Source: Procambarus clarkii (taxonomy: Eukaryota; Arthropoda; Malacostraca; Decapoda; Cambaridae). Taken from it: a stretch of DNA of 64,000 nucleotides. Under the pieces are notes generated by a model, which had not been told where the DNA came from, searched no databases, and saw nothing but the letters and a program-made list of their open reading frames with translations. Position 1 is the stretch's first letter. Each line of letters opens with the position of its first letter. Shown here one piece after another: positions 10,611 to 20,980 of this stretch. The stretch lies in assembly GCF_040958095.1 (NCBI RefSeq), contig NC_091154.1, forward strand, positions 47,592,307 to 47,656,306, read 5' to 3'. Both the position numbers and the translations under genes were made by a program.

Positions 10611-12195
10611 TGATGTGCTGCTCATGTTGCATGTTTATGTTATTTTGCTGTGTTTACAGTTTTGTTGTTTAACTTTAGCTTTGCCTTTAAGTTATTAACT
10701 AAGGTCAGCAAGGATGTGCTAGTTGCAGTGTTACGGGCCCTTGCCTCTTGCTCCAGGTTTCCTGACCCTGCATTTTGATTAGTTTCCCCAGAAATTTATA
10801 TCTGTATTCTACGCTTAGCTCTTGATACATATGTATGTTACTTACTACTAGTTACATTTATGTTGTTTAACTCTGCTTGTTGCCTCAAAGCTACTAAGTC
10901 AGGTCAACTAGGATGTGCCAGTTGCTGTGTTACGGGCCTCATGCCCCTTGCATCAAGATTATACAACCTACTGTTTTACTTTACAGATTTTACATTCATG
11001 GTTGTTAGCTTTCGCTTCTCGCCAGTAACTTATTAAGTAAAGTCAGCTGGGATGTGCTAGTTGCAGTATTATGCCCCCCCCCCTGGCCTCTTGCTTAAGA
11101 TTAATCTGGCCCTGCATGGAGGATTAGTTCCCTCAGCATTCTCCGCATTTTACGTTTCGTCTTACTGAATAGTTATTTTACTTATTCCTGGTTTAAATTA
11201 CGTGTGTATAACTTACGCTTCTCCTTGTACGCTACTCAGGAAATCAGCCGGGATGCGCGGTTGTGGTGTCACGGGCCACATGCCTCTTGCTAAGTTTATC
11301 TGGCCTTGTTACGCTTAGTTCCCTCAGTCAAAACACATCAATGAAATCAAAAGCACAACTTTTGCTTCGCCATTAGGTTAATAAGAAAAATCAGCTACAG
11401 CGTGCTAGTTGCAGTGTTACGGGCCTTTGTCTCACGCTTTAAGATTTCTGGCCCTGCATTTACGATTAGTTTCCTGAAATTTATTACTGTATATTATGTT
11501 TAGCCCTTGCTGCTTATGTTATTTACTAGAGGTCCGTTTGTAGCCTACCATTTAGGGCCTAAATGTTTACATGCCGGCCCTAATGTAATGTACGCTGCTA
11601 ACGTCCCAGTTCCATGGTTGATTCCCGGCAGCCGATGTACCGGCCGGTGGCGCTGCTGTTCCAGCCGCTGCTTTCCCAGCTGCTGATGCCACGGGTCATG
11701 AAGCCCAGCTGAAGCATTCCACCTGACGTTGTGCCTATCAATTTATCACTCTTTTCAGCCTTAGTGTAATTTATGGTATTCCCAGCTTCATGACTAGTTC
11801 CCGTTATTCTCTACTGACGGTTATATTCCAGTCTTTAGCCTAAATTGTCTTGCAGCCGGACTTCTACTTACCACCGAAGTCTTCCCTAGTAGCCAGTTGC
11901 CGCTATTTCCTATCTCCATCAGGTGTTGATGACCCAGCTGCTGATGTCCAGCTGCAGGTGTCCCAGCGGCGATGCTCCAGCCGCTGATGTTCCGGGGCAC
12001 GATTTTGCAGTTCAACATTCGGCAACGGTCGTTAAGTTAATCCATTATTTGCCCAATTTTGACTATTGCTGCTTGCGTTATACACGTTAAGTTAATGTGG
12101 GTTTAGGGTTAAGGTACTACCATCGCTGCATGCTTCTTTAACTTATAAAACTCTTGCTCATTGTATTTGAGTTCACTAAGCCAGCTAGGTTGGGC
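10611..12195. repeat. Satellite S array with an embedded GC-rich block
   Basis: Diverged tandem units of roughly 140-200 bp marked by GTGTTACGGGCC-like motifs at about 10729, 10928, 11070, 11258 and 11414, each followed by GCCTCTTGC and CTGGCCCTGCAT. At about 11600-12010 a block resembling the GC-rich half of the 268-bp repeat (CAGCTGCTGATGTCCAGC) is embedded. The array resumes up to 12200, where LINE A is inserted. No coding potential is recognised. Confidence 0.7.
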
Positions 12196-12200
12196 TAGTT

Positions 12201-14301
12201 CAAATCAAAATCAAAATCAAAATGTTTATTTAGGTAAGGTACATACATAAAAGAGATTTTACAAAGAGTGATGGATTTATAGATAGAGCTAGTACATACA
12301 ATGCCTAAAGCCACTATTACGCAAAGCGTTTCGGGCATAAAAACTTAAATGACTAAAGCTTAATACTAATTGAGCATAAAGAGTAAAATGAAACATGGAA
12401 TGAAAACATGGCTGAAAAAGCAGCACAAATACAATTCTGTCGACAAACAGCGCTCTTTAAAAAAAAAACAGACATTGGTTGACAATAGAAGGGTAAGGCC
12501 GGTTACAGGGAATTTATTAGGTAAGCTTCGTTTTTATCTTAAACTGGTTGAGAGAGGTACAGTCTTTAACATGGTTGGGAAGGTCATTCCACAATCTGGG
12601 TCCCTTGATTTGTAGAGCATTTCTAGTTTGATTAAGTCGTACTCTAGGAATATCAAAACTGTATTTATTTCTGGTGTGGTGCTCATGGGTTCTGTTACAA
12701 CTTTCTATGAAGCTTTTGAGGTCAGGATTGGCATTACAGTTTAGCGTTTTATATATGTATAATACACATGAGAGAATGTGCAGTGACTTAATGTCTAACA
12801 TATTCAGAGATTTGAGTAGGGGGTACCGAGTGATGTCTGGGGCCAGAGTTGGATATTGTCCTAATAGCAGCTTTGTGTTGAGTAATTAGAGGACGTAAAT
12901 GATTTTGGGTAGTAGAACCCCAAGCACAAATACCATAGTTGAGGTATGGATAGACGAGGGAGTAATAGAGAGTCACCAGGGCAGGGCGTGGTACATAATA
13001 TCTGATCTTAGAAAGAATGCCAACAATTTTTGAAACTTTTTTTGATATATTTAGAATGTGGCCCTGGAAATTCAGCTTGTGGTCAATGAGAATACCAAGG
13101 AATTTGCCATCTAATTTGTTACAAATTAGGGTATTGTTTATTTTGAGATTTATTTGATTAGAGGATTTATTGCCAAACAGAATATAGAAAGTTTTGTCAA
13201 TGTTAAGGGTGAGTTTGTTGGCAGTTAGCCAAAGATGGACTTTATTTAGCTCAGTATTTACTGTGGCATTTAGAGCAAGGGGGTCAGGACTGGAGTAAAT
13301 GAAGGTTGTGTCGTCAGCAAATAGAATTGGTTTGAGGTGTTGGGAGGCATTTGGAAGGTCATTAATGTAGATGAGAAAGAGGAGAGGGCCAAGTATGCTG
13401 CCCTGAGGAACACCAATGTTGATGGGTAGGGTGGGAGAAATTGAATTATTCACAGAAACATACTGGAGCCTGTCAGTAAGGTAGGATTTGAGGTATTGCA
13501 GGGAGTGTCCTCTGACTCCATAATGATGTAATTTAAGAAGAAGGTTTTGGTGGTTGACAGCGTCAAAAGCTTTACGCAGGTCCACAAATAACCCAACTGG
13601 GAACTCATTTTTATCAAGAGCTGTATGAATCGAGTTAAGCATACTAATAAGTGCATCGTTAGTGCTTTTTTTGGGTCTGAAGCCATATTGGCAAGGGCTA
13701 AGTATATTGAGTTTGGCTAGATCACCAGTCTCCGTGGTGTAGTGGTAAAACACTCGCCTGGCGTTCCGCGAGCGCTATGTCATGGATTCGTATCCTGGCC
13801 GGGGAGGATTTACTGGGCGCAATTCCTTAACTGTAGCCTCTGTTTAACGCAACAGTAAAATGTGTACTTAGATGAAAAAACGATTCTTCGCGGCGGGGGT
13901 CGTATTCCAGGGACCTGCCCGAAACGCTACGCGTACTAGTGGCTGTACAAGAATGTAACAACTCTTGTATATATCTCAAAAAAAAAAAAAAAAGATAAGA
14001 GTAAAGCTGCTTATAGATTAGTTTTTCAAAAAATTTTGACAAGTTTGGGAGGATTGATATAGGTCTGTAGTTGTTAACATCTGTGGGATCACCACATTTG
14101 TGGACAGGCGTCACTCGCTTTTTTTTAGAACATCTGGAAAGGTTTGGAGTTCAAGTGACTTGTTGAAGAGCAATGCAATAGCAGGGGCTAAAGATCTGGA
14201 GGCTTTTTTGTAAATTAAAGTTGGCATCTCCTCAAGGGCACCAGACTTGGTTTTAAGGGAAAGGATTATCTCATTGACGTCAGTGGAATTAATAGGCTTA
14301 A
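12201..14301 (-). mobile_element. LINE A, antisense, 5-prime-truncated, TAGTT target duplication
   Basis: Antisense LINE A truncated near the start of the RT region (sense AAGCCTATTAATTCCACTG). It ends at 12201 with an (ATTTTG)n-type tail and the conserved hairpin at 12310-12337. TAGTT flanks it at 12196-12200 and 14302-14306. The satellite reads straight through once the insert is removed. The RT part 12800-13722 reads as a continuous frame with FVDLRKAFDAVNH, GVPQGSILGP and FADD. A SINE interrupts at 13723-13993 and a frameshift separates the C-terminal block at 12517-12801. Confidence 0.9.
13723..13993 (+). mobile_element. tRNA-derived SINE with LINE-type 3-prime end
   Basis: About 271 bp. 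The 5-prime part is tRNA-like: acceptor-stem-like CTCCG against CGGGGAG, an A-box-like TGGTGTAGTGG at 13735-13745 and a B-box-like GGATTCGTATCC at 13784-13795, the internal pol III promoter elements of tRNA genes. The 3-prime part carries CCTGCCCGAAACGC, GCGTACTAGTGGC and TCTTGTATATAT, shared with the LINE B 3-prime end, then poly(A). It sits in antisense LINE A. The target duplication is short (GAT or AGAT) and blurred by the poly(A). The tRNA of origin was not assigned. Confidence 0.85.
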
Positions 14302-15120
14302 TAGTTGCTGTGTTACAGGCCTCATGCCTCTTGCTTCAGGTTCCCTGGGTTAACATTTACCACTAGCCTGCAACAATTTATTTCTACATTGGTTACTTGT
14401 CATGTTGCATGTTTATTTTACTTTTGCTGTGTTTACAGTGCGTTTGTTTAACTTTTGCTCTGACATTAAGTCATTAAGTAGAGTCAGCTGGGATGTTCTA
14501 GTTGCAGTGTTGCGGGCCCCTGTCTCCTGCTTTAAAATTTCCTGGCACTGCATTTATGCTTAGTTTCCTCTGAAATTTATTACTGTATATTACGTTTAGC
14601 TCTTGCATGATTATGTTAATTACTACTGGTTATGTTATGTCGTTTATCATTTATGGCCTAAATGTTTACATTTAGCCTACCACAATTTAATTCTACAATT
14701 GATGCATTGCTCATGTTGCATATCGTTTTATTTTGCGGTGGTTACAGTTGTCGTTTCACTTGCTTGCCATTTAAGTTATTAAGTAAGTCAGCGAGGAGGC
14801 GCTAGTTGCGGTGTTACGGCCCTTGCCTCTTGCATTAAGATTTTCTGGCATTGCAATTATGTTCGTTTCCCCAGGAATTTATTACCGTGTTTTACGCTTA
14901 GCTCTTGCTGCATAATTATGTTACTCACCGCTGGTTACATTTACGTTGTTTACTCTGCTAATTGCCTCTATACTACTAAGTACAGTCAGCTAGGATCGCG
15001 GAGTACCGGTTGCGGAGTACGGGCCTCATGCTTCTTGCTTTAAGTTCATTCACGTACTGTTCAATTTACTTTCTGGTTTCACATTTATGGTTGTTTAACT
15101 TTTGCTTATTGCTACATGCG
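14302..15120. repeat. Satellite S array, right part
   Basis: Continuation of the array interrupted at 12200. GTGTTACGGGCC-like motifs lie at about 14310, 14505, 14805 and 15015, with the associated GCCTCTTGC, CTGGCACTGC and TTTAGCTCTTGC blocks. No ORF of note. Confidence 0.7.
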
Positions 15121-15129
15121 GGCCTAGTT

Positions 15130-15720
15130 TACTCAGCAGTTCATCCCGTCAGTGTGGTCGGCGGGCAGGTGGGGGCCAATCATCCTAAGACCCAGCTGCT
15201 GATGCTCAGGCTGGTGTAGTCCCTGCTGATGACCCTGCAGCTGATGGACCGTCGAATATGGTTCCCGCCGACGATCTAGCAGCCGAGGGCTCAGCTGTCG
15301 GTGTTCCAGCTGAGCATGCCCCAGTCGCCCTCCTTATTTTATATATGAATTCTTTTTTCTTTTACATTTTGTCGTTCTTTGTATTCCTTTCTAATTTATG
15401 TATTATATATTGTTTTGTGTTGTTTCTCGGGGCCAGACCCAGCTGCTGATGTGCCGGCTGGCGTGGTCCACGCCGATGATCCAGCAGCTGATGGCCCAAC
15501 TGGTAATGTTACGGCCGGTGATCGAGGCTCCAACTGCTGATGTTCCGGCTGACGAGATTCCAGCCGATGATCCAGCAGCTGAGGCTCCAGAAGGTAGTAC
15601 CCACCCGAGGATGTCCCAGCTGCTGAAGCTGATACCTGCGGTGTCCAACCAACGATGCTGCAGCTGAAATGGTCCAGCTGCCGAGCCTGCAGATGGCGTG
15701 TCCCAGCGGAGGATTTTCAC
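15130..15720. repeat. GC-rich degenerate repeat block related to the 268-bp array
   Basis: Repeats of CCAGCTGCTGATG and GATGATCCAGCAGCTGA, as at 5950-7405, split by an AT-rich stretch at about 15330-15430. The potential peptide is again rich in Ala, Pro and Asp (PADDPAAEAPEG). No frame stays open across the block. Confidence 0.6.
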
Positions 15721-17100
15721 GGGGAAGAAGGGAAGATCACATTTCCTCTCCATTCTTAATATTAATTTCTTTACAGTTCTGATTTGTCTTATTTGTGCAT
15801 AACTGGTTTAGCAGTTCCACGCCCCCTTACCATCCTCTTACATTGGCCTGTTGGCGTTATTTAGTATTTACCCGCTGCATAGCGATATGAGCATCGTCGT
15901 ACTTTATTGCAGTCATTTGGGGCCACCTCCAGTCCACTGTCAGCTCTGTGTTTATTATTGACTTATGATTGGTCTTATTATTAGTAGTTGCTGTGCTGGA
16001 GCTTACTAACTACTGAACGCCGTCTTTCACTTTTTCTCTTAGTTCCTGCTGAGGAGGCGTCCGATTATTCCAGGAGTTAGGACTTATTGTATCTGGCAGT
16101 ACCATTGCTAGGTTTCTAAGTTACTCCCCACTCAGTTATGCTTGGGACTTTATTCAAGTCTACCATACCTGCCTTTCGCAACAGGTGCCGCATCCAGTTA
16201 ACCCCACTCTTGCAGCCTAAGCTGCCACCAGTACGCGGATGGTGTGGGTACTCCACAACGGTGCCTTTGCCTTACATGTTACCACTGCATGCCAGCTTCT
16301 GCCCACCCTTACTGCCTTAATACTTCCAGATCCACGATAGAACGCGTACGAGGAAAACCATGAATGATCGAGGACCACGTGGTGGGGCCCAAGAGACGGA
16401 CCACGGAACTCATGCCACTGTGAGAGGTATCCTGGGAGACGACCTACATGCTTCTAAGCTGCCTTCCCCCCCCCCCCACATCCGTGGGGCTCGCCACAGC
16501 GACAACGACCGACACGGGGTCGACCCTGGGAAGTCGGCCTCTGTGTGGACAGCGTTCACTTTCCCACACCCGCCCTGGGGCCAGCCTTCCAGGACTGGTC
16601 TCTGTGAGGGCGGGCTCCAGCGACGATGATATACACGGTATCGACCAGTCATTTGCCATGGTGGAAAGCGCTCCCTACATGGGGTACAAACCCTGCAGTA
16701 TGTACTTCTCCCAGGGTCACTGACGGTGGGCTATCCCGCCTCTCTACGCCCCATGGCTTGTCAAGATGGCGCTCCATCGGCCCACCAAGGAAGCTGTCGC
16801 AGTTAGCAGCAACTGCCTGTAGACCCGGAATGGTATCTTTTTCAGTCAGGGGCACCTGACTGTTTTTTAACGGCCTCTCCGGGCATACGGGCACGGTTAC
16901 GGCCACGGTAGCGAGCTGGCATGGTCCTACTTATAGCAGCCAGCTCCCGCTCTGCCACCTCCCCTCCACATCCGTGGGGCTCGCCGCAGCGACAACGACC
17001 GACACGGGGTCGACCTTGTACATCCTACGTCAGGCGGGATGGTGTTGCTCTTCCACTTTGAGGCCGCCTCGCGGCCAGCGGGCCTCGCCCTTCAGGGGAG
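15721..17100. other. Unassigned sequence with an internal direct repeat
   Basis: No protein family is recognised. A segment with CACATCCGTGGGGCTCGCC and GACAACGACCGACACGGGG occurs at about 16475-16530 and again at 16965-17015. GC-rich overlapping short frames occur at 16360-16906 on both strands. A pyrimidine tract ending CTCTTAG at about 16041 resembles a splice acceptor, but no exon could be supported. Confidence 0.4.
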
Positions 17101-17117
17101 GGGGGGAGGGGATGAAC

Positions 17118-17337
17118 CGGCCAGATGGCCTGCGGTGGGGTGCAGCGCCGGTCCCCAAGTGTCCCGCTATCCGCAGCTAATACTTTGCCCAGTCTAGGTG
17201 CTAGTAAGCCCTACCTTTAGTCAGGAAACCCTTCTACTTATTCCTGGTCAGCCTCCGTTAAGTGTTATGTGGCCTATTCACTTGGTTGAACATTTGTGTT
17301 TTGACTGTTATAACTAGTTTTATATAATTACATTACA
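17118..17337 (+). repeat. Terminal-repeat-like direct repeat, copy 1
   Basis: About 215 bp from GGTGCAGCGCCGGTCCCC to ACATTAGG, nearly identical to 17834-18047. This copy continues with TTTCTGCAGAACGTGTTTACC and about 220 bp more before the ATG at 17565. A direct repeat followed by an ORF start resembles an LTR-type layout, but no TG..CA ends, primer binding site or pol domain could be supported. Confidence 0.5.
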
Positions 17338-17564
17338 ATGACATTAGGTTTCTGCAGAACGTGTTTACCATGTCACTAGGCTAAGCTTACTCACTTAATA
17401 CGGGTGTACATTTTAAGTTAAATATTAGTACTCAGTAGACATGGATATGTTACATTTGTTCCTACTTATATACATTTACATGTTCTGCAGAATTTAATTT
17501 ACCATCTCCAATTTGTAATGAATAAGCCCCAAACTGTTGACGTCTTTTTTCCCCTGACCAAAAA

Positions 17565-17815
17565 ATGACCTCTGCTTTGCAACAAAGCGGAGATGTTTCT
17601 GAAAAGGAGGACAAAGAAACATTTGCGCAGCTCCTTCCGCGGACTGCGCGGGAAGTTCTGGGAGCTTATAAATTGGGGTGGAACGAGAGGCTCTGCCTCA
17701 CTCTTACCGCCAATACAGCTGCACTCGAAACTCCCACCAGCCTTCCCTTCATGCGTGGCAGTTCCCTGTCATGTTTGTGCCAGTATCCCTCCAGTCTTTC
17801 CCTCAGCAAGCGCGG
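17565..17815 (+). pseudogene. Possible first ORF of the terminal-repeat element, truncated
   Basis: ATG at 17565 opens a frame reading MTSALQQSGDVSEK, KETFAQLLPRTAREVLGAYK and LGWNERLCLTLTANTAALET. It is conserved with 4537 onward, which supports real coding history. After about 17735 it diverges into a serine- and cysteine-rich stretch and a G-rich tract (about 17814-17838), then joins the second terminal repeat. The element therefore seems internally deleted. No domain is recognised. Confidence 0.4.
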
Positions 17816-17833
17816 AGGGGGGGGGGGGGGGAG

Positions 17834-18047
17834 GGGGGGTGCAGCGCCGGTCCCCAAGTGTCCCGCTGTCCGCAGCTAATACTTTGCCCAGTCTAGGTGC
17901 TAGTAAGCCCTACCTTTAGTCAGGAAACCCTTCTACTTATCCCTGGTCGGTCTCCGTTAAGTGTTATGTGGCCTATTCACTTGATTGAACATTTGTGTCC
18001 TGACTGTTATAACTAGTTTTATATAATTACATTACATTGACATTAGG
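17834..18047 (+). repeat. Terminal-repeat-like direct repeat, copy 2
   Basis: Second copy of the 17118-17337 segment. It is interrupted after ACATTAGG by an antisense LINE A. The continuation TTTCTGCAGAACG to CTCACTTAA resumes at about 19010-19060, on the far side of the LINE. Confidence 0.55.
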
Positions 18048-19009
18048 TAATAAATAAATGTTTATTTAGGTAAGGTACATACATACAAGAGATTTTACAA
18101 AGTTTGTAGGATTAATAGATAGAGCTAGTACATACAATGCCTAAAGACACTATTACGCAAAGCGTTTCGGACAGGAAAAACATTAATGACTAAAGCTTAA
18201 TACTAATGGGTATAAAGAATAAAATGTGTTGAGAACAAATAAAAATAAAGGTAAAAGAGGGGGGAACATGGCTGAAAAAGCAGCACAAATACAAATTATT
18301 ACAGACAGTTACAGTCAAACAGCGTTGTTTTTAAAAAAACAGACATGGGTTGACAACAGAGGGGTAAGGTAGGTTACAGGGAATTTATTAGGTACTGCTT
18401 CGTTTTTATCTTAAACTGGTTGAGAGAGGTACAGTCTTAAACATGGTTGGGAAGGTCACTCCACATTCTGGGTCCCTTGATTTGTAGAGCATTTCTAGTT
18501 TGATTAAGTCGCACTCTTGGAATATCAAAACTGTATTTATTTCTGGTGTGGTGCTCATGGGTTCTGTTACAACCTTCAATGAAGCTTTTGAGGTCAGGAT
18601 TGGCATTACAGTTCAGCGTTTTATATATGTATAATACACATGACAGAATGTGCAGTGACTTAATATCTAACATATTCAGAGATTTGAGTAGGGGTACCGA
18701 GTGATGTCTAGGGCTAGAGTTGTATATTGTCCTAATAGCAGCTTTGTGCTGAGTAATTAGAGGACGTAAATGATTTTGGATAGTAGAACCCCAAGCACAA
18801 ATACCATAGTTGAGATATGGATAGATGAGGGAGTAATAGAGAGTCACCAGGGCAGGGCGGGGTACATAATATCTGATCTTAGAAAGAATGCCAACAGTTT
18901 TTGAAACTTTTTTGATATATTTAGAATGTGTCCCTGGAAATTCAGCTTGCGGTCAATGAGAACGCCAAGGAACTTGCCATCTAATTTGTTACATATTACA
19001 AAGGTTACA
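18048..19009 (-). mobile_element. LINE A fragment, antisense, inside the terminal repeat
   Basis: Begins with an (AAAT)n-type tail and the 3-prime hairpin motif at about 18131-18160. It covers the C-terminal RT block (18437-18847 reads WGSTIQNHLRPLITQHK and the EHHTRNKYSFDIPRVR motif) and stops at about 18990 in the DGKFLG region, followed by a short unmatched stretch TATTACAAAGGTTACAAACG. 5-prime-truncated and non-functional. No clear target duplication. Confidence 0.85.
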
Positions 19010-19590
19010 AACGTTTCTGCAGAACGTGTTTACCATGTCACTAGTCTAAGCTTACTCACTTAAGACCGTAAATATACGACGGGCTTGGCTAACGGGTTCC
19101 GCAACCGCGCCGTAAATAGCCGAATTAATATCTAACATATTCAGAGATTTGAGTAGGGGTACCGAGTGATGTCTAGGGCTAGAGTTGTATATTGTCCTAA
19201 TAGCAGCTTTGTGCTGAGTAATTAGAGGACGTAAATGATTTTGGATAGTAGAACCCCAAGCACAAATACCATAGTTGAGATATGGATAGATGAGGGAGTA
19301 ATAGAGAGTCACCAGGGCAGGGCGGGGTACATAATATCTGATCTTAGAAAGAATGCCAACAGTTTTTGAAACTTTTTTGATATATTTAGAATGTGTCCCT
19401 GGAAATTCAGCTTGCGGTCAATGAGAACGCCAAGGAACTTGCCATCTAATTTGTTACATATTACAAAGGTTACAAACGTTTCTGCAGAACGTGTTTACCA
19501 TGTCACTAGTCTAAGCTTACTCACTTAAGACCGTAAATATACGACGGGCTTGGCTAACGGGTTCCGCAACCGCGCCGTAAATAGCCGGCC
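18661..19590. repeat. 465-bp tandem duplication
   Basis: The segment from TAATATCTAACATATTC at 18661 recurs at 19126. Spacing is 465 bp at every landmark checked (for example GAGTCACCAG at 18841 and 19306). It spans LINE A sequence, the terminal-repeat remnant and about 60 bp of flank (ACGGGCTTGGCTAACGGG), so it arose after those insertions. The two copies look identical by eye. Confidence 0.9.
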
Positions 19591-20003
19591 GATCTAAAAA
19601 AAACATATAAAATCAAATTCTTATTCGATCGATTTGGGGTTAGTATGAAAATGTTTGCCATTAAATTTCCGTTTTCTCTAATAGGCACCTGGCCTATTTG
19701 AGAAAACGGCATTGTATTGTAACTTAGAGGAGAGACTATTGAGTTGTTGACACAACGAGGGTAATCGCCCACTTCACACACTCTTGGTGTGGGCCGCGAT
19801 CATGATTCTACATTTATATGCATATGTCTGTTTAGGGAATGTTATTGCGAGGTCAGTGATATAAAATATAACGCTGTAGGACTAATGTGGAGCTGACAAC
19901 AAACAAAAGAGTATGAACATTTTGTTGCTGTTTGGGCGTCACGGCGAGTGATCTACGTTTTATTTATTTCGTGGTGGGATAGATAATGCTTTGGTGACAT
20001 GAG
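19591..20003. other. Unassigned sequence
   Basis: No repeat family, ORF or RNA gene recognised. Contains an inverted pair around CCGTTTTCTC and GAGAAAACGG at about 19671-19706. Confidence 0.4.
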
Positions 20004-20039
20004 AGAAGTGGCTGAGAAGTGCGTTCTGGCTACTAGGTA

Positions 20040-20094
<55 letters not shown>
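20004..20094. repeat. MITE terminal fragment and (AT)n tract
   Basis: 20004-20039 matches one end of the foldback MITE described at 20095-20483 (GCGTTCTGGCTACTAGGTAC). 20042-20094 is an (AT)n microsatellite. Confidence 0.8.
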
Positions 20095-20097
<3 letters not shown>

Positions 20098-20480
20098 GTA
20101 CCTAGTAGCCGGAACTCACTTCTCAGCCTACTATGCAAGGCCAAATTTGCCTAGTAAGCCAAGTTTTCATGAATTAATTGTTTTTCGACTACCTAACCTA
20201 CCTAACCTAACCTAACCTAACTTTTTCGGCTACCTAACCAAACCTAACCTATAAAGATAGGTTAGGGTAGGTTAGGTAGGGTTGGTTAGGTTCGGTCATA
20301 TATCTACGTTAATTTTAACTCCAATAAAAAAAAATTGACCTCATACATAATGAAATGGGTAGCTTTATCATTTCATAAGAAAAAAATTAGAAAAAATATA
20401 TTAATTCAGGAAAACTTGGCTTATTAGGCAAATCGGGCCTTGAATAGTAGGCCAAAAAGTGAGTTCTGGCTACTAGGTAC

Positions 20481-20483
<3 letters not shown>
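20095..20483. mobile_element. Foldback MITE, copy 1, in a TA tract
   Basis: 389 bp bounded by GTCGTACCTAGTAGCC and GGCTACTAGGTACGAC. Terminal inverted repeats are about 70 bp, including GCCTACTATGCAAGGCC and ATTTGCCTA. The centre holds CCTAA repeats facing TTAGG repeats (about 20200-20300). Flanked by (AT)n on both sides, so the target is TA-rich. No ORF. Three further copies lie in this window (20526, 27810, 47261). Confidence 0.85.
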
Positions 20484-20521
<38 letters not shown>

Positions 20522-20525
20522 ATAT
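20484..20525. repeat. (AT)n tract between MITE copies
   Basis: Alternating AT with a few interruptions (AAACATATG) directly joining the ends of two MITEs. Confidence 0.9.
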
Positions 20526-20923
20526 GTCGTACCTAGTAGCCAGAACGCATTTTTTGGCCAACTATGCAAGGCCCGATTTGCCTAATAGTCTGAGTGATTT
20601 TCTTTATTTTCAATAAATTGTTTCGAATTAGTTTATTTGAATTATTATTCTTATATTATATTAGGAACATAAGTTATTGACTTATTTGTGTTAGTTTAGG
20701 TTAGGTTAGGTTAGGTAAGGCTGGTTAAGTTCGGTCATATATCTATATTAGTTTTAACTCAAATTTCAACGAATTAATTTATATATATTGAAATGGTCAG
20801 ATTTATCATTTCATAAGAAAAAAAAATTAGAAAAAATATATAAATGCTGGAAAACTTTGCTTATTAGGCAAATCGGGCCTTGCATAGTAGGCTGAGTATG
20901 ACGTTCTGGCTACTAAGTACAAC
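20526..20923. mobile_element. Foldback MITE, copy 2
   Basis: Same termini as copy 1 (GTCGTACCTAGTAGCC and GGCTACTAAGTACAAC). The left interior is diverged (20585-20690) and only the TTAGG-oriented half of the telomere-like centre is clear (about 20697-20725). Flanked by TA-rich sequence. Confidence 0.8.
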
Positions 20924-20980
20924 ACACATATATATATATATACATATATATATTAGTATATTTTGGTAGCAGTCTTTCCT

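Noticed and set aside
13731-13804. A functional tRNA gene
   Set aside because: A/B boxes are present, but the stems are imperfect and the segment is fused to a LINE-like tail with poly(A), so it is a SINE head.
20200-20300. Interstitial telomere relic
   Set aside because: The TTAGG/CCTAA run is short, inverted and inside every MITE copy, so it belongs to the element.
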